Shown here piece by piece: positions 6,327 through 9,387 of a stretch of 9,387 nucleotides of DNA; the first letter of the stretch is position 1; each line of letters opens with the position of its first letter. The notes under the pieces were generated by a model. It ran no database searches, had not been told where the DNA came from, and was given only the letters and a program-made list of their open reading frames with translations. Origin of the DNA: an uncultured Fretibacterium sp. (GTDB lineage: Bacteria; Synergistota; Synergistia; Synergistales; Aminobacteriaceae); assembly GCA_937892105.1 (NCBI GenBank), contig CALAUZ010000157.1, positions 1-9,387 of the forward strand, given 5' to 3'. A program made the position numbers and the translations under genes.

Positions 6327-8405
6327 TTACGACAACACGCTCAAATCCCCAGCCTCAAGGAACAATTTATTGCACTCCCTGAGCAACGCAAGCCTGTTAT
6401 CCCTTACCCTCTCGTCCTTGTCCATGACCATAACATCGTCAAAGAATTTCGCAACGACAGGCGACAATTCCGCAAGCATCTTCGTCAGACCCTCCCAGTC
6501 GTAAGCTTTCACAGCCTCACCCACAGGAGCTTCAAGCCTCATAACCTCACCGTAAAGGTTCTTCTCCGCCTCAACAGTCATCAATGCCTCGTCAGGTTCA
6601 GCGTCCTTCACAGCCTTAGCGTTCTTCGCCAGAATGTTCTTCACCCTCAATGCAGAAGCCGCAAGTCCAGTGAACCATTCCTCACCCTTCACCTGCGTCA
6701 ACGTCTCAATCAGCTTCATGGCCTGATACGGAACATTACCCGCAACGCTTATTCCCAAGCTCACAAGCTCATAGTCATAACCTTTCTCGCCAAGCTGTCT
6801 CTGCAATCTCTGCTTCATGAACTCCAGAATTTCAGCCTTCATATCATCGTCAACATCGTTAATCCTGCATGACTCCGCAACAGCTTCCGACATGTCGAAG
6901 TTATAGCCACGCGCAAAAAGTATCTCGTTTATGCACCTCGCTGCACGTCTCAGAGCGTAAGGGTCCTGCGTGCTTGTGGGAGCAAGGCCAGCCTTGTGGC
7001 AGGCTGTTATGATGTGTACACGTTCGGCAAGCCCTAGCACCGCACCAACATCATCGGTCGGGGTCTTCCCTGCTGCCGTGAGAGGCAAATACTGCTCATA
7101 CAACGCAAGCGAAACTCTGGAATCTTCACCGGCACTCTTAGCATATTCACGTCCCATTACTCCCTGCAAGTCCGTGAACTCGAATACCATTGACGTAACA
7201 AGGTCAGCTTTTGACAGGTACGCGGCACGGTCTACAAGTGAGGCTATGTCATTCATTCCGTACTTTTCGCAGAACCACAACGCAAGTTTCCGCGTCAGCA
7301 TTACTTTATCGTAAACACTGCCCAATTTTTCCTGATACGTTACGTTCTTCAGCCTGTCTACGTATGACGCAAGGGGTATCTTCCTGTCCTCGTTCCAGAA
7401 AAACGCAGCGTCCTCAAGCCTTGCACGGAGTACACGTTTATTGCCTTCACAGATTATGCCCATGTCGGGTACCTGATTATTGCTCACTCCGACAAAGTAG
7501 TTTGCAAGCCTTCCGCCTTTATCCCTGTTTCTTACGGCGAGATACTTCTGGTTCTTCTTCATGGAAGTGGTCAAGACTTCTTCGGGTATCTCAAGATATT
7601 TTTCATCGAATGAACCCGCAAACGGTACAGGATATTCCACAAGGTACAAGTTCTCCTCAAGTATCGCCGGATCCATTTCAACCTCAAGGTTGCCCTCAAA
7701 ATCCTTCTGTAGAGAAGCTATTGCGGTCTTCATCTTCTGGAGGCGTTTCTCCTGGTCAAGTATCACATAGTTGTCATAGAGTACATCAAGGAACTTTGAA
7801 GCGTCCTCAACATCTATAACCTTGTGTCCCATAAACCTGTGTCCTGTCGTTCTGCGTCCCGACTTGACCCCTCCGAACTCAAACGGGATAACCTTGTCTT
7901 CAGCCATCGCCACAATCCAGCGTATAGGCCGCGCAAATCTCACGCCTGATTTGTCCCAGTACATGCTCTTTGGGAAAGTAAGACCAGAGATTAAGCCCTT
8001 CATTATTTCCGGAAGAACCTCAACTGTTGCCCTGCTTTCCTGCCTGACTTCCGCCGCAATGTATTCAACTCCATTGACCTCGATTATCTTCAAGTCGTCA
8101 ACCGTAATTCCCTTGCTCTTTGCGAAACCTATTGCAGCTTTTGTGGGCTGGTCATTGCTGTCGTATGCAGTCGAAACGGGAGGGCCTTTCTGTATGTCTA
8201 CCTGTTCGGACTGGAAATCGCTTGCCCCATTTATGAGAAGAACGAGCCTTCTTGGGGTTGCGTAAGTGTTAGCGGCATGAAATGTTATCCTGTTCGCGGA
8301 AAATGAAGCCTCTGCATTCTTCTTCAGCGTCTCCATTGCGCCAGGTATAAATCTCGATGGTATTTCTTCAGTGCCTATCTCAAGCAGTATATTCTTTATG
8401 GCCAT
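6327..8405 (-). CDS. glyS: Glycine--tRNA ligase beta subunit
   Basis: This is the beta subunit of the bacterial alpha2beta2 glycyl-tRNA synthetase, which charges tRNA-Gly in the cytoplasm. The beta chain binds the tRNA and is needed for activity; the alpha chain (GlyQ) holds the active site. The 692 residues match the usual length (E. coli 689). Visible family motifs are LLEIGTEEIPSRF (7-19), RFARPIRW (156-163), YLVEYPVPFAGSFDE (about 254-268), GNKRVLRARLEDA.FF (321-336), FTDLQGVMGREYA (410-422) and DPYALRRAA (481-489). A C-terminal DALR-type anticodon-binding domain spans about 570-680. The ATG at 8405 was chosen because AGGGAGAG lies upstream and the family alignment begins there; a TTG at 8432 in frame would overlap glyQ. 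The gene sits seven bases after the glyQ stop, the classical glyQS order. It appears complete and intact, although glyQ itself is cut off (see glyQ remnant). Confidence 0.97.
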   Translation of the reverse strand: MAIKNILLEIGTEEIPSRFIPGAMETLKKNAEASFSANRITFHAANTYATPRRLVLLINGASDFQSEQVDIQKGPPVSTAYDSNDQPTKAAIGFAKSKGITVDDLKIIEVNGVEYIAAEVRQESRATVEVLPEIMKGLISGLTFPKSMYWDKSGVRFARPIRWIVAMAEDKVIPFEFGGVKSGRRTTGHRFMGHKVIDVEDASKFLDVLYDNYVILDQEKRLQKMKTAIASLQKDFEGNLEVEMDPAILEENLYLVEYPVPFAGSFDEKYLEIPEEVLTTSMKKNQKYLAVRNRDKGGRLANYFVGVSNNQVPDMGIICEGNKRVLRARLEDAAFFWNEDRKIPLASYVDRLKNVTYQEKLGSVYDKVMLTRKLALWFCEKYGMNDIASLVDRAAYLSKADLVTSMVFEFTDLQGVMGREYAKSAGEDSRVSLALYEQYLPLTAAGKTPTDDVGAVLGLAERVHIITACHKAGLAPTSTQDPYALRRAARCINEILFARGYNFDMSEAVAESCRINDVDDDMKAEILEFMKQRLQRQLGEKGYDYELVSLGISVAGNVPYQAMKLIETLTQVKGEEWFTGLAASALRVKNILAKNAKAVKDAEPDEALMTVEAEKNLYGEVMRLEAPVGEAVKAYDWEGLTKMLAELSPVVAKFFDDVMVMDKDERVRDNRLALLRECNKLFLEAGDLSVLS

Positions 8406-8412
8406 GTAAATA

Positions 8413-8547
8413 TTACTCTCCCTGTTCCTCAAAGAATTTCCCTGTATCGTTCGTGAACTTATCCATTAACGGGAAGCCCATCTCCTCACGCTGTTTCCTG
8501 TATGCCTCCGCACATCTGCAAGCTAACGCTCTGACGCGCGAAATGTA
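8413..8547 (-). pseudogene. glyQ: glyQ 3' remnant (GlyRS alpha subunit, last 44 residues)
   Basis: Upstream of glyS in the same direction is a 44-codon stretch ending in TAA (8415-8413). It begins YISRVRALACRCAEAYRKQR and continues EEMGFPLMDK. This matches the C-terminus of GlyQ, where E. coli reads [20 protein letters not shown] then EALGFPM. The position seven bases before glyS is the standard glyQS arrangement. Before about 8548 the match ends: in the same frame the preceding codons are unrelated and reach a TAG at 8610-8608, and the DNA there codes for an IS5-type transposase in another frame. About 85% of glyQ, including the catalytic core, is missing from the window. GlyQ is essential, so an intact copy must exist elsewhere, or the join is an assembly error. 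Recognition of the tail is firm; the cause of truncation is open. Confidence 0.88.
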
Positions 8548-9386
8548 CTTGCTAAAAGAACATGAAACCTGTTCATGTTTTTGGAAATGCCCCGATATAC
8601 TGTTTTGCTATATCCGAATTGACGCTTGACGATCAGAAAGATATGTTCAACCTTACAGCGTATGGATGACTTTCTGTGTTCTATTTTCTTTTCCCAATTG
8701 ATACCTGTGAATTCCGGTGCTGTTTTTAGGCTTGACGGTCTCAGATTGATACGATATTCTATCTGTGAAAGGTGCTCATCATTTTTTATGATTTCTTGTT
8801 CGGGTATGCCAAGATAGCCGGAATCTCCATAAACAACCTCATCGTCTTCCCTGATAAGCTTATGTGCTACGGTCGAATCATGTACATTTGCTGCTGTACC
8901 CTCTATGGTATGAACAAATCCTGTTCCCGCATCGACTCCTGCGTGTACCTTCATTCCGTGATACCACTGGTTACCTTTTTTAGTCTGATGCATCTCAGGA
9001 TCTCTTTTGCCTGTTGAATTTTTTGTAGAACTCGGGGCTGCAATTATAGTTGCATCAACTATACTGCCGCCGTGCATGATTAAGCCGCTCTTTTCGAGCC
9101 GTGTGTTTATATCAGCGAAAATCTTTTCTCCTATTTTGTTATCCTCAAGCAGATGACGGAATTTGAGCAGAGTTGTAGCATCAGGAACGCTATTGGTTGA
9201 AAAGTCAAGCCTCATGAAAGTACGCATAGCATAGCTATCATAAATTGCATCTTCAACTCCTTCATCAGAAAGAGAAAACCATACTTGAAGAAGGTACATT
9301 CTCAGCATAGTTTCTATGCCTATTACAGGGCGCGTGGAGGAGTGCGCCAAGCTCGCCATCGTCTGCTTCGTGATGCACCGCAGCAA
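8523..9386 (-). CDS. IS5-family DDE transposase, partial and fused at both ends
   Basis: This reading frame is open to the window edge (287 codons). It belongs to the IS5 transposase group (DDE fold, cut-and-paste transposition). The core is complete: ETMLRMYLLQ (25-34), FRHLLE (76-81), first catalytic Asp111 in IVDATIIAAPSSTKN, DPEMHQTKKGNQW (129-141), second catalytic Asp188 in VVYGDSGYLG, and Glu247 within the R(3)E(6)K signature (Arg243, Glu247, Lys254). Family members have about 320-340 residues. Here the end is abnormal: after KNMNRFHVLLAS the expected ANL..AR tail is replaced by TFRASER and a stop, which are encoded by the glyQ tail DNA in a shifted frame. The start is also abnormal: residues before about 19 do not resemble the usual basic N-terminal region leading to GRP. 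The TTG at 9386 is only the window edge, not a start. The catalytic residues are intact, but the protein is probably inactive in this form. Confidence 0.88.
   Translation of the reverse strand: MLRCITKQTMASLAHSSTRPVIGIETMLRMYLLQVWFSLSDEGVEDAIYDSYAMRTFMRLDFSTNSVPDATTLLKFRHLLEDNKIGEKIFADINTRLEKSGLIMHGGSIVDATIIAAPSSTKNSTGKRDPEMHQTKKGNQWYHGMKVHAGVDAGTGFVHTIEGTAANVHDSTVAHKLIREDDEVVYGDSGYLGIPEQEIIKNDEHLSQIEYRINLRPSSLKTAPEFTGINWEKKIEHRKSSIRCKVEHIFLIVKRQFGYSKTVYRGISKNMNRFHVLLASTFRASER
8549..9328 (-). mobile_element. Internal fragment of an IS5-family insertion sequence
   Basis: These limits mark where the transposase stops resembling its family on each side. IS5-group elements normally carry terminal inverted repeats outside the transposase gene, but here both the gene ends and the repeats are absent. 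I looked for a direct target duplication and matching inverted ends around the two junctions and saw none. The fragment abuts the glyQ tail on one side and a GC-rich stretch of unknown origin on the other. It may be an eroded IS relic or a chimeric join at a multicopy IS. Confidence 0.6.
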
Positions 9387-9387
9387 C
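9329..9387. other. GC-rich edge segment of unknown origin
   Basis: The last 59 bases are clearly richer in G and C than the rest of the window. They do not code for a recognisable IS5 amino terminus on the minus strand. On the plus strand they read GRVEECAKLAIVCFVMHRSN, with G or C at every third position. That is consistent with a coding fragment from a GC-rich genome, although the minus-strand frame shares the same third positions. I do not recognise the protein. The segment is too short to decide. Confidence 0.4.

Noticed and set aside
7211..7819. A 202-codon open frame on the plus strand opposite glyS.
   Set aside because: It lies wholly antisense to well-conserved glyS codons, has a low-complexity Ser/Arg/Cys/Pro-rich composition and no ribosome binding site. 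It is a shadow frame.
8406..8432. An in-frame TTG at 8432 as an alternative glyS start.
   Set aside because: It would overlap the glyQ end by 20 bases. The family's conserved N-terminus and a better-placed purine-rich site favour the ATG at 8405.

Overview
The window carries a chromosomal segment of a Gram-negative-type (two-membrane) bacterium of middling GC. The evidence is an RND efflux permease with a periplasmic adaptor, an exported Sel1-repeat protein and a bacterial-type two-subunit glycyl-tRNA synthetase. Several protein features (wording of the GntR helix-turn-helix, the GlyQ tail, codon use) would fit a gut or rumen Synergistota member. That assignment is only an impression and was not tested.

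Layout, left to right. Positions 43-365 (minus) hold the wreck of a GntR-family regulator with an FCD effector domain. A readable HTH piece and a readable FCD piece lie in different frames, with the middle missing. Diverging from it is a near-consensus promoter (about 408-436) and a tight two-gene operon on the plus strand: a membrane-fusion adaptor (469-1623) and an RND inner-membrane permease (1628-4681). No outer-membrane factor is encoded beside them. A likely two-way terminator (4794-4814) separates this operon from a convergent minus-strand gene for a secreted nine-repeat Sel1 protein (4831-6114), which has its own strong ribosome binding site. Upstream of that lies a clear terminator (6281-6312) for the minus-strand glyS gene (6327-8405), which encodes a full-length GlyRS beta subunit.

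The right end is the oddest part. Seven bases before glyS is the end of glyQ (GlyRS alpha), but only its last 44 codons are present (8413-8547). There the sequence switches abruptly into an IS5-family transposase (8523-9386, minus). The transposase reads its last seven residues and its stop codon out of glyQ sequence in another frame. Its amino-terminal part also ends in a GC-rich stretch (about 9329-9387) that does not look like IS5. The IS is therefore an internal fragment without visible ends, joined on both sides to other DNA. Either glyQ was broken here and a functional copy exists elsewhere, or the right end of this assembly is chimeric at a repeated IS.

I found no CRISPR array, tRNA, rRNA, riboswitch or new defence-like system. 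The points most worth checking are the glyQ/IS junction, the decayed regulator next to the efflux operon, and a sharp strand-composition switch inside the adaptor gene.
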